Positions 26,831 through 34,599 of a stretch of 59,295 nt of DNA are shown in pieces. Numbering within the stretch: position 1 is the first letter of the stretch; each line of letters starts with the position of its first letter. Location of the stretch: contig NZ_JAURWA010000133.1 of the NCBI RefSeq assembly GCF_030655195.1, positions 1 to 59,295 of the forward strand. Direction: 5' to 3'. The position numbers and the translations under genes were made by a program. A model generated the notes under the pieces. The model was not told where the DNA came from. It ran no database searches and saw nothing but the letters and a program-made list of their open reading frames with translations. The DNA comes from Patulibacter sp. (lineage in GTDB: Bacteria > Actinomycetota > Thermoleophilia > Solirubrobacterales > Solirubrobacteraceae).

Positions 26831-28582
26831 CTGCACATGCGTTATCGGTACCGGGAGCTTCCGGAAGGCGTCCCGGCCGTAGCGGTCGACCACGACGCCG
26901 TCGAGAAGGGCGTCTCGGCGTGGCACTGGCAGGATCGTCACGCCCGGAACGGGCTCCAGCGGAGGTTCTGCGTCGACCCCGACCTCGTCGTCCAGTCGCA
27001 GCGCCTCCGCCGTCGCGTCCGCGTTCGTGGCCTCGATGTCGGCGCGGTCGTGGTTCTCCAGCGCCGCCCTCCAGCGCGGCGAGGCCTCGGCCTGCGCCAC
27101 GCCGCCCGTCAGACCTTCCGTGCCGCTTAGGTCACCGATGATGAAGTCATCGAACAGGTTGGTCAGCACGCCTCGGACGCCATCGTCGTTCTTCTCAGCG
27201 ATGGCCTGACGGACGACCGCCAGTGCGTCGATGACGAGCGGCACCACATCCTCGGGGGTGGAAGTCGTCGCTAGGGTCGCCACTTGCGCGGCTGCGTCGT
27301 CGCGCTCGGCTTCCCTCTCGGCGTACAGCCGTCCGAAGTGCGCGGCCGGAAGGTCCCCAGAGGTGTAGTCGCGGTCCAGCTTCGACAGCGCCTTCTCGGC
27401 GTCCGTGACCCGCTTCTCGGCGTCGGCGCGCGCAGCTTCAACGGAACGCCTGGTCTCGTCGGCGGCGGCACTGGCGCGCTTGACGCTCTCGGCCGCATCC
27501 ACCCCGACCTCGGCCAGGTAGCCGATGACGGCGTCGTCCACAGCCTTCATGGGCAGAGTCAGGCCCTCGCACTGGCCCGTCTTGCGCCCCGAGCACGAGT
27601 ACGACCCCGTCACGGTGCCGTCTTGGCGCCGACTTGACCTCGGGACCATCGCGTTGCCGCAAGTGTGGTGCAGCATCTTCCCCGTGAGGAGGTGACCGGC
27701 CTTCGGGATGCGGCCACCGCCACCTCCACGACGGTTGCGCCTTGCGTTCGCCGCTTGGGCTGCTGCGAAGATCTCAGGCTCCACGATGCCGTCGTGCTCG
27801 CCGTCCCTCCACTTCTCCACGACGTTCCGGTTCTTCCTCTTGGTCCAGTCGTCAGCCGGAATATCTCCGAGATAGGTCCGACGGCGCAGCATCGCGGAGA
27901 GGGAGCCTTGAGACCAGGTGTCGCCACCCCCGAGCGGGCGGGGCGCCCCGGTGGTCTTGATTTTGTCGTTCAGGAGACGGCAGACCTCGGACTGCGATGT
28001 GCCGTCGGCCACCATCTGGAAGATGAGTCGGACCGTCGCCACCTGCTCAGGGTTAGGCACGAGGCGCTTGTCAACGCGGTCGTACCCGTAGACAGGACCT
28101 CCCGTGTGGAGTCCGTTCTCTCGACGACGCTTCATGCCCTTCTTGACGCTCGTGCCCTTGCGGACGGAGTCGCGGTGCGCCCGCTGTCCGATGGCGGCGA
28201 CCGACTGTGGGTCCCTTAGTTCCTCGTCGTCCTCTGCTGTGCGGAGGTACACGTTCGCCCTCCGTAGCCGGTGCCAGACCTCGCCTAGCGACTCGGGCGC
28301 ACCGGGCCTGTCGCCAGCGCCGCGAGCGAAGCGGTCGTGGGCCTGGCCCACGAGCATGACCACGTCGCCGTCGGACTTGGCCTGCTGCTCGGCGTGCTCC
28401 TGCGCCCGGACCCAGCCCGGTCCTCGGTTACCGGAGTAGGCAGAGAACCCTTCGTCCTGGTACTCCCCGACAACCGTCCAGCCGTTGTCGCCGGCCATGT
28501 CGCGAGCGTCTTGCAACTGGTCGGGGATCGATAGGTGCCGGTCGGTCGTGCTCTTGGCGGCGTAGAGGACGGCACTGGTCAT
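26816..28582 (-). CDS. int: Large serine integrase of element 1 (3' end altered by integration)
   Basis: A 588-aa serine recombinase. The catalytic domain begins LYAAKSTTDRH (Ser near residue 11), followed by the recombinase domain (GPVYGYDRVDKRL, LLTGKMLHHTCGNA), a zinc-ribbon region with paired Cys and a coiled coil (about 380-450). Its own leaderless promoter (TAGCCT, 6 nt before the ATG) is present. The last four codons cross the attL core and enter host DNA, where it stops after Thr-Thr. In the excised circle the same frame continues 59 residues into 39317-39496. Confidence 0.92.
   Translation of the reverse strand: MTSAVLYAAKSTTDRHLSIPDQLQDARDMAGDNGWTVVGEYQDEGFSAYSGNRGPGWVRAQEHAEQQAKSDGDVVMLVGQAHDRFARGAGDRPGAPESLGEVWHRLRRANVYLRTAEDDEELRDPQSVAAIGQRAHRDSVRKGTSVKKGMKRRRENGLHTGGPVYGYDRVDKRLVPNPEQVATVRLIFQMVADGTSQSEVCRLLNDKIKTTGAPRPLGGGDTWSQGSLSAMLRRRTYLGDIPADDWTKRKNRNVVEKWRDGEHDGIVEPEIFAAAQAANARRNRRGGGGGRIPKAGHLLTGKMLHHTCGNAMVPRSSRRQDGTVTGSYSCSGRKTGQCEGLTLPMKAVDDAVIGYLAEVGVDAAESVKRASAAADETRRSVEAARADAEKRVTDAEKALSKLDRDYTSGDLPAAHFGRLYAEREAERDDAAAQVATLATTSTPEDVVPLVIDALAVVRQAIAEKNDDGVRGVLTNLFDDFIIGDLSGTEGLTGGVAQAEASPRWRAALENHDRADIEATNADATAEALRLDDEVGVDAEPPLEPVPGVTILPVPRRDALLDGVVVDRYGRDAFRKLPVPITHVQGLTT
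26825..26830. other. attL: attL core of element 1
   Basis: CAAGCC, identical to 39497-39502. It lies inside the Lys-Pro codons of the host regulator and inside the Gly-Leu codons of the integrase on the other strand. Confidence 0.8.
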
Positions 28583-28588
28583 CTGCGC

Positions 28589-28594
28589 AGGCTA
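28589..28594 (-). promoter_or_regulatory. -10 box TAGCCT of integrase 1
   Basis: On the minus strand, TAGCCT is 6 nt before the ATG at 28582. Confidence 0.5.
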
Positions 28595-28658
28595 CTCGAT
28601 GGCCCACGCCTGCACGTAGGTGGTGCGGGTATCCGCGGTGAGGGACGTAGGGGGACTG

Positions 28659-29138
28659 TCAGGCTGCTTGCGTTGCTCGCGCTCGCACCATGAACCCCAG
28701 CGCCGCAGGCGTCTTGTCGACCGCCCGCGCCGCTGCGACCTTGGTAGGCCAAGAGAACCGACCGCGCCCGTTCTCCAGTCGCCACCATGTCCGTCGGCAG
28801 AGACCTGCGAGGGCAGCGGCGTCTCGCTGAGACATGCCCAGCGCCACCCGCGCCACCCGCAGCGGGTGGGCATCGGGGTTGGCTTCCACCTCCCGGCGCT
28901 CCCGGTCCACGGCGAGATCTCGCAGCTTGCGGCGCGTTGCGGCGCCGTGCTGCGCGGGTCGGTGGGGCTTCCCAGCCAGCACAGCGTTGCGGCCAGCGGC
29001 GTAGCCCTCAGACCGCGCGATCATCAACGCCGCCTCGCGGTCCTGCCGCTGGACCTCGCGCTCTGCGAGGGCTGCGACCAACAGCAACTCGTCCGCCTCT
29101 GACAGGTCGTCCAGGTCGATCCTCTCCTCTGCCGCCAT
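28659..29138 (-). CDS. HTH protein, paralogue of 44195-44596
   Basis: The 159-aa protein has an N-terminal charged helical region and a C-terminal XRE-like helix-turn-helix (ARVALGMSQRDAAALAGLCRRTWWRLENGRG). The element 2 homologue shares the ATRRKLRD-to-EANPDAHPLRVARV block, where it reads AETRKRRRD and IAANPDAYSKLRRARV. It is the last gene before the integrase in a co-oriented set, so it may control the integrase or copy decisions. Confidence 0.65.
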   Translation of the reverse strand: MAAEERIDLDDLSEADELLLVAALAEREVQRQDREAALMIARSEGYAAGRNAVLAGKPHRPAQHGAATRRKLRDLAVDRERREVEANPDAHPLRVARVALGMSQRDAAALAGLCRRTWWRLENGRGRFSWPTKVAAARAVDKTPAALGFMVRARATQAA

Positions 29139-29139
29139 G

Positions 29140-29472
29140 TCAGTCCCCGGAGTCGAAGTGGCTCGCCGCGCGCCGCATGGCGTCCGCCTCGGCGTGAACG
29201 TCGGCCAGGTCTCCCCAGCCGCTCGACGCCCGACCGGCAGCGACAACCCGAGCGCCGAACCGCGCCAACGCGAGTCTGTCCGAGCCGTCGGCAAGGTCAG
29301 CCGGCGGCTCGTTCACGTCAGCGCCCAGACGCGCCAGCGTCTCGCCGTCGGCCTTGAAGGCGGGCGACGAGCCCGACGAGTCCGAGAGGACCCAACGTCC
29401 GTCAGCCTGCCCGATCACCCGGAACTCGTCGCCGCTGTCGGGATCGGTCAGCACGTCGCCCACGCGGATCAT
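29140..29472 (-). CDS. Conserved satellite protein (paralogue of 44596-44931)
   Basis: A 110-aa protein. The N-terminal 40 residues form a small beta-rich unit (IRVGDVLTDPDSGDEFRVIG, GRWVLSD) matched by SVGDTLRNRDGREFTVVG and GRWILSA in element 2. The C-terminus is helical and acidic. No family recognised. It overlaps the upstream gene by 4 nt. Confidence 0.6.
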   Translation of the reverse strand: MIRVGDVLTDPDSGDEFRVIGQADGRWVLSDSSGSSPAFKADGETLARLGADVNEPPADLADGSDRLALARFGARVVAAGRASSGWGDLADVHAEADAMRRAASHFDSGD

Positions 29473-29789
29473 GCGGACTCCAGCGCGTCGAGCTTCTCGA
29501 AGATCGCAGCCGTGTCGCCGTCCCGCGCAACGTCAGGCTGGTACAGCGCCTCGAACAACGTCCGGTCGCAGGCGACGGCCTCTCCAAAAGGCAGTGGGGT
29601 TAGGACGTACTCGATGCCTGTGCCTGCGGCAGCCGGATCGTCGCTGGGGTTGCCGATGTCGACGCCTCGGACCTCCACGAGCGCGGGCGTGCCCTCGGGA
29701 GCGGAGGCAGCGTCGCGCAGACGGAAGCGGCCAGAGAGGACCTGAGCGCGTCCCTCGGTCCACTCACCACGCGGATCTACGGCGGACAT
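29469..29789 (-). CDS. Conserved satellite protein (paralogue of 44928-45263)
   Basis: A 106-aa acidic protein. It shares with its element 2 counterpart a start of the form DPRGEW/DPRQSW, a central RDAASAPE/RDPASAPP block and a C-terminal FEALYQP/FEQFYTP helix. Unknown function, possibly structural or regulatory. It is in an overlapping gene chain. Confidence 0.6.
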   Translation of the reverse strand: MSAVDPRGEWTEGRAQVLSGRFRLRDAASAPEGTPALVEVRGVDIGNPSDDPAAAGTGIEYVLTPLPFGEAVACDRTLFEALYQPDVARDGDTAAIFEKLDALESA

Positions 29790-30088
29790 CAGCGATTCAC
29801 TCCCGGAGTCCAGGCGGGCGCGGTCGCGCGCTTGTACAGGGCGTCGTTGTGCTCGGCCTGAGCCTTGCGGGCCGCCTCACGTGCGGCGGCGCCGTCACGT
29901 AGACGGGCGGCCTCCAGCGCGGCGAGGCCCCGAGGGCCTGCGAGACGGACAGCGGGGTCCGTCGAGATGCCGTCGGCGTCGACCGACGCGGCCACCTCAG
30001 CGCGCCAGGGCTCGTACGGGATCGTCGTGGGCTTCGGGGTCTCGCGCACGGGGCGCGGACGGTTCTGACGGCTGAGTGGGTTGTGCAT
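29789..30088 (-). CDS. Conserved satellite protein (paralogue of 45260-45547)
   Basis: A 99-aa protein that opens MHNPLSRQ (MHNPLTK in element 2) followed by ARETPKP/VRETPKP and a PWR motif, then an Ala/Arg-rich helix. It is the first gene of the minus-strand chain leading to the integrase and is divergent from the prohead protease. The family is unknown to me. Confidence 0.6.
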   Translation of the reverse strand: MHNPLSRQNRPRPVRETPKPTTIPYEPWRAEVAASVDADGISTDPAVRLAGPRGLAALEAARLRDGAAAREAARKAQAEHNDALYKRATAPAWTPGVNR

Positions 30089-30197
30089 CTGCGGGTCCCG
30101 GTCGGTGATCTGCTCTCCTTATGAGGGTACTCTGGGCCGTGCCATTCGCCCGTGGGAGACGCCGGACGGAGCCTAAGTCTGAAGGCAAGGTGCAGGG

Positions 30198-30203
30198 TAG
30201 GAT
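30198..30203 (+). promoter_or_regulatory. -10 box TAGGAT of the prohead protease
   Basis: TAGGAT is 6 nt before the ATG at 30210, matching element 2 exactly. Confidence 0.6.
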
Positions 30204-30209
30204 CTGGGT

Positions 30210-30803
30210 ATGAGCACCACCGCCGCGCTACCCAACATCGCACCCGCCGGGGGTGGCCTTACCGTCGTCCGCGCGCTGCCGTCAGGGGCTCTAAGGATCG
30301 CGGGGTACCTGACCCGCTGGACGGACCTAGACCAGGTGGGCGACCGATTCCGCGCAGGCAGCTTCTCGACCGCTATCGAGCACTTCCTGAACACCCCTGA
30401 CCCCCAGCTTCGCTGGCACCACCAGCCGGTCAGGCTCGGCCGCGTGGACTCCCTGACGGAGGACGCCGTGGGGGTCCAGTTGGTCGCCACGGTGGACTAC
30501 GTCGACCCCGACGACATCGGCTTCGAGAGGGCCGCGTACGAGGGGATCCTCAGCAAGAAGATCGATCGACTCAGCGTCGGCGGCTACTTCGACCGTGCGC
30601 CCGGACTCCTCCCCGACGGCTCTAGGGAGATCGTCGGCATCTCCGAGATCACGGAGTGCTCGGCTACCCACGCGCCCGCCCTCAGGGACGGGACGAACTT
30701 CCGCGTCATCGACGCCGGGGCGGACCCGTCGGCCGACGCCCTCGCGGCGGCGAAGCTCGCAGAGCTTCGAGCAGAGGTCTTCCTGATGGCACAGGGCCGC
30801 TAA
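30210..30803 (+). CDS. HK97-family prohead protease
   Basis: A 197-aa protein of the phage prohead maturation protease family. The catalytic His is probably in LRWHHQPVRLGRV and the Ser in RLSVGGYFD, with a third residue after VGISEITECSATHAP. The enzyme normally cleaves scaffold or capsid N-terminal parts in a helper-phage capsid, but no capsid gene is present here. The last 25 residues are almost identical to those in element 2. The leaderless start at 30210 is supported by TAGGAT. Confidence 0.85.
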   Translation: MSTTAALPNIAPAGGGLTVVRALPSGALRIAGYLTRWTDLDQVGDRFRAGSFSTAIEHFLNTPDPQLRWHHQPVRLGRVDSLTEDAVGVQLVATVDYVDPDDIGFERAAYEGILSKKIDRLSVGGYFDRAPGLLPDGSREIVGISEITECSATHAPALRDGTNFRVIDAGADPSADALAAAKLAELRAEVFLMAQGR

Positions 30804-30898
30804 GGGACCCCAGCGCCCCAGAGCGGCGCGAGGTCGGCACGGCAACCGGAGGCCGTCAGAGGGGCTGCAACGCGGCCTGACGGGGACCGCTGGGGTTA
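30801..30898 (+). other. Conserved long-stem structure after the prohead protease (S1)
   Basis: Starting at the protease stop codon, GACCCCAGCG (30806-30815) pairs with CGCTGGGGTT (30888-30897) around a 72-nt interior that is strongly conserved with element 2 (CAGAGGGGCTG, CCGGA, ACGCGGCC). It may be a structured RNA or a DNA packaging/recognition site. Its right arm contains the -10 box of the next gene. Confidence 0.6.
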
Positions 30899-30902
30899 GC
30901 CT
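30897..30902 (+). promoter_or_regulatory. -10 box TAGCCT
   Basis: TAGCCT overlaps the right arm of the S1 structure and is 6 nt before the ATG at 30909. Confidence 0.5.
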
Positions 30903-30908
30903 GCGCCG

Positions 30909-31334
30909 ATGCGTGCGCGTGCCGTCTTGCCAGTTCTCGCCGTAGCGGCCGTGCCGCTGATCGGCACGTCGTCGGTCTCTGGCGCAACCACCAAGAGTCA
31001 GATCAGGTGTTCTACGGAGAACGGCGTCCGGTTCGACTGCGCGGTCAAGTCCGTGAGGCCGGATGAGCAGGTGTCGGTGTTGATCCCGAAGTTCTGCGAC
31101 CGGCTCCGTGACTTCGACGCAGAACCAACCAGCAAGCGGTACAAGGCTTACGACCGCGTCGGCATCGCGCGGTCCAAGACATTCAACCTTGTCGACGCCG
31201 ACGGCGAGAACCAGAAGGGCGACTCGATTCCTACGCTCCGCGTCCGGGTCGACCTCCTGCCGGGGCGCATCCGCTTCATCAACCGGGGCAAGTACCTCGT
31301 GAACGTGGGGTTCACGGAGCGGTGCCGCCCTTAG
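30909..31334 (+). CDS. Secreted protein, probable lysogenic conversion gene
   Basis: The 141-aa protein has a Sec signal peptide (hydrophobic residues 5-25, cleavage near SVSGA). The mature protein is small, basic and has Cys residues (CSTENG, FDCAV, KFCDR, ERCRP) that could form two disulfides. It is absent from element 2 and has its own leaderless promoter and terminator, like a moron. A role in surface alteration or superinfection exclusion is possible but not shown. Confidence 0.6.
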   Translation: MRARAVLPVLAVAAVPLIGTSSVSGATTKSQIRCSTENGVRFDCAVKSVRPDEQVSVLIPKFCDRLRDFDAEPTSKRYKAYDRVGIARSKTFNLVDADGENQKGDSIPTLRVRVDLLPGRIRFINRGKYLVNVGFTERCRP

Positions 31335-31365
31335 TGCCCGTCTTGCGCGCCCGTTCGTCTGGGTT

Positions 31366-31390
31366 CTGGCCTCCGAGTACCGGAGGCCAG
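31366..31390 (+). terminator. Intrinsic terminator of the secreted-protein gene
   Basis: CTGGCCTCCG and CGGAGGCCAG form a perfect 10-bp stem around a 5-nt loop. Two weaker dyads follow (31409-31441 and 31455-31499), the second facing the end of the AAA gene. Confidence 0.7.
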
Positions 31391-31504
31391 GACCCTTCCT
31401 ATCCTCACCTTCACGGGTGCCCCTCTAAGGGGCATACGTGAGGAAGGAGAATCTGAATCCCGACTGTCCCAACACCCTTAGGGCTGGGATTCGGGATTCG
31501 GCCG

Positions 31505-32866
31505 TCAGACCTCCAGAACCTTGGGAGGATCGACGGAGTAACGGCCCTTCTCGGTCGGGTACCAGCGGGCGGGCCGGGTGCTGTCGTCCTTCCTCGCCCA
31601 CCCCTGTGCCACGAAGCCGTCCAGCGTCGTCCGGGCGGTCTCGTTCGAGACCTCGGCCTCCGTCTCGAACTCTCGGGTTGTCAGACCCGCGTCATGGCGA
31701 TTCAGCACGCCCAGGCGCTTGCGCTCCGTCCCCGTCTGCGGCTGAGTGTCGTCCGCCACGAGGGTGTAGCCCCTGCCGTCATCGTCCAGCGTGATCGTCT
31801 GAGTCCAGACGGACGCCGAGACACGTCCACGAGAAGACAGCCGACGGACGCGACTCTCCCAGCCGCCCAGGCGCTCCATCTCGACGTTGTTGTCCATCGC
31901 CCCGGCCATCGCGGTGCCGCCGCGAGACTTGTCCTCCAGGGACCCAGCGCCCTTACGGTGGTGGTGGTCCAGCCACAGCGACTTGCCAGCGGCCTTGCAC
32001 GCATCGCTCAGGTACTCGGCCGCACGGGCAAGCTCCGTACCGGACTCCTCCTCGATGCCGGCGGCGCGGCTGATGTTGTCCACGAACACGATTTCGTGGC
32101 CCTCGGCCTCGGCGGTCGCCACGAGAACGTCAGCCTTGCCGCGCCAGTCAAGGCCCAGCTTGGCAAGTTCCCAGCCGAAGACGACACGGGCCTTCTCTAG
32201 GCCGGACGCGGCCAGCTTCTCGCCCATCGAGTCCGAGGGCTCCTCCGTGTAGATCAAGGCCGTGGTGGGCCTCGTGGCCGGGCCGAAGACGGTGGACTCT
32301 CCGCGTTCGACCTTGCCGAGAAGGTGCGCGATCAGAGTGCCCTTGCCGGTCTTCTCACGGGCCGCGAACTTCACGGTCCAGCCGTGGGCGGCAACCCCAG
32401 GAACGATCCAGTCGTGGTCCTCGGGCGCGGCCCGGCGAAGGTCACCAGCCAGCGTCCCTAGCATCGCGCCGTGCTGCGGGGCCGCTGCAACGCGCTTGAC
32501 CAGCGCCTCGGCGTCGGGCTGCGACAGGGGCAGCCCGTGATCCGCGAGCAACACCGACGCGGCGTGCGCACGAGCCTTCTTAGCGTCGGAGTCGTCCCCG
32601 GCCAGGCGGTCACGCGCGTGGCCGTAGAGGTTGCTTACGACGGTCTCAGCGTGCGTGCGGTGCTCGGCGTCCTGCACGGCCTTGTCCTCGGCCGAGAGTA
32701 GGACCGGAGCCGGGGGACCGCCGTTGGCAGAGTCCTTCACGTTCACGCGGGCCTTGACCTTCCGCATGATCGCCGCGCGTGCGTCGTCGTCGCGGAGACC
32801 GGCCATGTAGTCGGAGAACTGCCGGATCACGTCGGTCCGGTCGACGGGCTCAGATGCGGGCGGCAC
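31505..32866 (-). CDS. RepA-like AAA ATPase/helicase
   Basis: A 453-aa protein with a RecA/RepA-type NTPase: an EKTGKGTLIAHLLGK P-loop near the middle, EIVFVDNISRAAG as Walker B, and SLWLDHHHRKGAG after it. The C-terminus is a winged-helix-like segment (TREFETEAEVSNETARTTLDG). Likely replicates or processes element DNA. The GTG at 32866 is chosen because it overlaps the upstream 66-aa gene by 17 nt, exactly as in element 2. Confidence 0.75.
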   Translation of the reverse strand: MPPASEPVDRTDVIRQFSDYMAGLRDDDARAAIMRKVKARVNVKDSANGGPPAPVLLSAEDKAVQDAEHRTHAETVVSNLYGHARDRLAGDDSDAKKARAHAASVLLADHGLPLSQPDAEALVKRVAAAPQHGAMLGTLAGDLRRAAPEDHDWIVPGVAAHGWTVKFAAREKTGKGTLIAHLLGKVERGESTVFGPATRPTTALIYTEEPSDSMGEKLAASGLEKARVVFGWELAKLGLDWRGKADVLVATAEAEGHEIVFVDNISRAAGIEEESGTELARAAEYLSDACKAAGKSLWLDHHHRKGAGSLEDKSRGGTAMAGAMDNNVEMERLGGWESRVRRLSSRGRVSASVWTQTITLDDDGRGYTLVADDTQPQTGTERKRLGVLNRHDAGLTTREFETEAEVSNETARTTLDGFVAQGWARKDDSTRPARWYPTEKGRYSVDPPKVLEV

Positions 32867-33050
32867 GGGGCACCCCCAGCCGCACGAGGCGGTCAAGTTC
32901 ACGCGAGGTAACAGAAGCCCCGTGTCGAGCGGCCTCGGCCCGCGCGATGGCGCGAAGCTCGGGCACGTCGTCGCGGGTAAACCCGTCGACCGCGAACGCG
33001 GTCGCGACGGCGTCGATGATCTTCCGACGTACAGCCTCGACCACGTTCAT
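32850..33050 (-). CDS. Conserved 66-aa satellite protein
   Basis: A small helical protein nearly identical to 48027-48227 (core IIDAVATAFA, GFTRDDVPELRAIARAEAA, RELDRLVRLGVPRA). DNA identity with element 2 is also high. It overlaps both neighbours. Possibly a DNA-binding or loader partner of the ATPase; the family is unknown to me. Confidence 0.75.
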   Translation of the reverse strand: MNVVEAVRRKIIDAVATAFAVDGFTRDDVPELRAIARAEAARHGASVTSRELDRLVRLGVPRAARI

Positions 33051-33184
33051 ACGACAACCGCTGCGGTCGCGAACGTGAGGACGTAGAGGGCCGTCCAGGT
33101 CGCTCGGGATGCCAGGAGGCGCGGTACGATGTGCGTAGCGTTCTGGCGGGCGCTGGTGGTGTTCTCGGGGGTCGTGGCGATCAT
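33047..33184 (-). CDS. Tiny membrane protein (45 aa)
   Basis: A 45-aa protein missed by length cut-offs. The C-terminal 20 residues form one hydrophobic helix (TALYVLTFATAAVVV) preceded by HIVPRLLASRATW. The element 2 homologue (48224-48370) ends LYVLAFATAAVVV. It overlaps both neighbouring genes by 4 nt, so the four-gene chain is translationally coupled. Confidence 0.7.
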   Translation of the reverse strand: MIATTPENTTSARQNATHIVPRLLASRATWTALYVLTFATAAVVV

Positions 33185-33405
33185 GCTGCGGCCCCTTGTA
33201 CGTCGGTGGCCTTGACGCCCAGAGACCCCGGATCGAGTCCGTACTCCCTCTCCATGCGCCGGCGGATGAAGTCGCGCGGGGTAGACCGGCCGGTGAGCCA
33301 GAAGTTGAAGGCAGTACCCGTGACGCCGACTCTGCGGGCCGCATCGGTCTTGCTGCTGTCGAGCGCCTCGTAGGCGTCGTTGATCTGCTTCGTGATGACG
33401 AGCAT
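33181..33405 (-). CDS. HTH regulator or excisionase-like protein
   Basis: The 74-aa protein has a helix-turn-helix (SKTDAARRVGVTGTAFNFWLTG) followed by a basic segment (PRDFIRRRMEREYG). The ATG at 33405 has AAGGGAG 4 nt upstream; the longer frame to 33585 looks non-coding. It heads the replication operon, the position of the 73-aa HTH protein in element 2, though the two are unrelated in sequence. A repressor or directionality factor would fit. Confidence 0.6.
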   Translation of the reverse strand: MLVITKQINDAYEALDSSKTDAARRVGVTGTAFNFWLTGRSTPRDFIRRRMEREYGLDPGSLGVKATDVQGAAA

Positions 33406-33418
33406 CGTGCTCCCTTGG

Positions 33419-33436
33419 TGTAGTTGAACCGCTACA
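33419..33436. promoter_or_regulatory. Operator-like dyad before the HTH gene
   Basis: TGTAG and CTACA flank 8 nt, 14 nt upstream of the HTH start codon: a candidate autoregulatory site. The remainder of the 33406-33779 gap shows no gene, only one copy of the CGTACCACTTG motif (33603-33613). Confidence 0.35.
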
Positions 33437-33779
33437 TCAAGTTGAGCACTCGTCGTGACATCAGAAGGGCCTAGAACCCCTCTGTACCAGGCACTTTCGG
33501 AACTCGGCTCCACGACTGCGAACGCGCGATGCCTTCGTACCAGGTCCGGGTTCGGGGCCTCGGTCGGAGATGACATGAACCGCATCTTCGGTTGACCTCA
33601 TGCGTACCACTTGTTCGTCAGAGACCGTCCTCGGAGTGGTCCGGTCGTCCGTGACCCGTCGCTCCATCGGGCCCGTTCGTTCTTCGCGTCTTGGTGATCG
33701 AGACGCGCAGCATCCCAAGGACCACCAGCCACCACGGCAGCCCTCGGGTCACCGGTCTCCAGGACGCCAGATCGAGAAC

Positions 33780-34397
33780 TCAGGCTCGGGCGAGAACCCG
33801 CGACAAGCTGGCCGCGTGCCAGGGCTTGCCTCCGGGCGCGTGCAGGCCCTCGGCGTCGAGCGCCGCGCCAACCTTGCGGATCGACAAGCCGGACGCGCGG
33901 AGAGCCTTCGCCCTGGTCTCGACATCGGTGCTGATGACACGCTCTCGGCCGAGCCGGACACCGGCTGCCTTCCGCTCCGCGAGCGCAGCCTTGGTCCGCT
34001 CTCCGATGAGTCGTCGCTCCAGTTGACTGAACGCGGCCATGATCGACGCCATGGCCTCGCCCGAGGGCGTCGTCAGGTCCGCTGGACAGTCGAGCGCAAC
34101 CAGGGCCCAGCCTTCACGCTGGGCCCGCTGCATGACCGTGCAGAAGTCGAGCATGGAGCGGGACAAGCGATCCATCTTGGAGACGAGCAACACGTCCCCT
34201 CTCCCCAGGGTCCCCAGGGCCGCTTGGAGCGCCGGCCGCTTCATCGACTTGGCCGAGAAGCCCAGGTCTTCGATGAACTCGACATCCCACCCTCGGCGTG
34301 CCGCCTCGGCCGAGATCGCTGATCGCTGCGCCGCGATCCCGGCCCCCGAGTCGGCCTGCTCGTTGGTGCTCACCCTGAGGTACCCGATGACCCGCAC
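33780..34397 (-). CDS. Small serine recombinase (resolvase/invertase family)
   Basis: The 205-aa protein has a complete resolvase domain: Ser in IGYLRVSTNEQ, VSKMDRLSRS, and the E-helix AAFSQLERRLIGERTKAAL, ending in a Hin-like HTH (LRASGLSIRKVGAALDAEG). GTG start at 34397. A perfect dyad at 34447-34464 lies upstream. It could resolve element multimers or act with the large integrase. Element 2 has a different, larger serine recombinase at the same place. Confidence 0.85.
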   Translation of the reverse strand: MRVIGYLRVSTNEQADSGAGIAAQRSAISAEAARRGWDVEFIEDLGFSAKSMKRPALQAALGTLGRGDVLLVSKMDRLSRSMLDFCTVMQRAQREGWALVALDCPADLTTPSGEAMASIMAAFSQLERRLIGERTKAALAERKAAGVRLGRERVISTDVETRAKALRASGLSIRKVGAALDAEGLHAPGGKPWHAASLSRVLARA

Positions 34398-34446
34398 GTT
34401 GCCCGCTCCGTCTTGCGTGACCGGCGAACCTTGGGTCGCTGATCGG

Positions 34447-34464
34447 TGTCTCTGATGTGAGACA
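34447..34464. promoter_or_regulatory. Dyad upstream of the resolvase gene
   Basis: TGTCTC and GAGACA flank TGATGT. Further GTCT/AGAC copies follow to about 34500, as in res sites, but subsites are not resolved. Confidence 0.4.
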
Positions 34465-34599
34465 GCCTACTGTCTGCGAGACGTTCGTCAAGGAGACAAG
34501 AATCGAAGAATCGTCAGTCGTAGAGCGATATACCGGGCACCTGGTCCCGCGCATCGGGGTGTCTCAGAAGTGGTACGAATCCTTCCGTCGGGACGGGGG

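Noticed and set aside
26816..28582. Integrase 1 as an ordinary intact gene
   Set aside because: Its last codons lie in host DNA and the same frame continues at the other element end, so the integrated form is not the native 3' end.
31409..31441. Hairpin as a riboswitch or RNA gene
   Set aside because: It is a short imperfect stem next to a terminator, with no conserved features and no downstream plus-strand gene.
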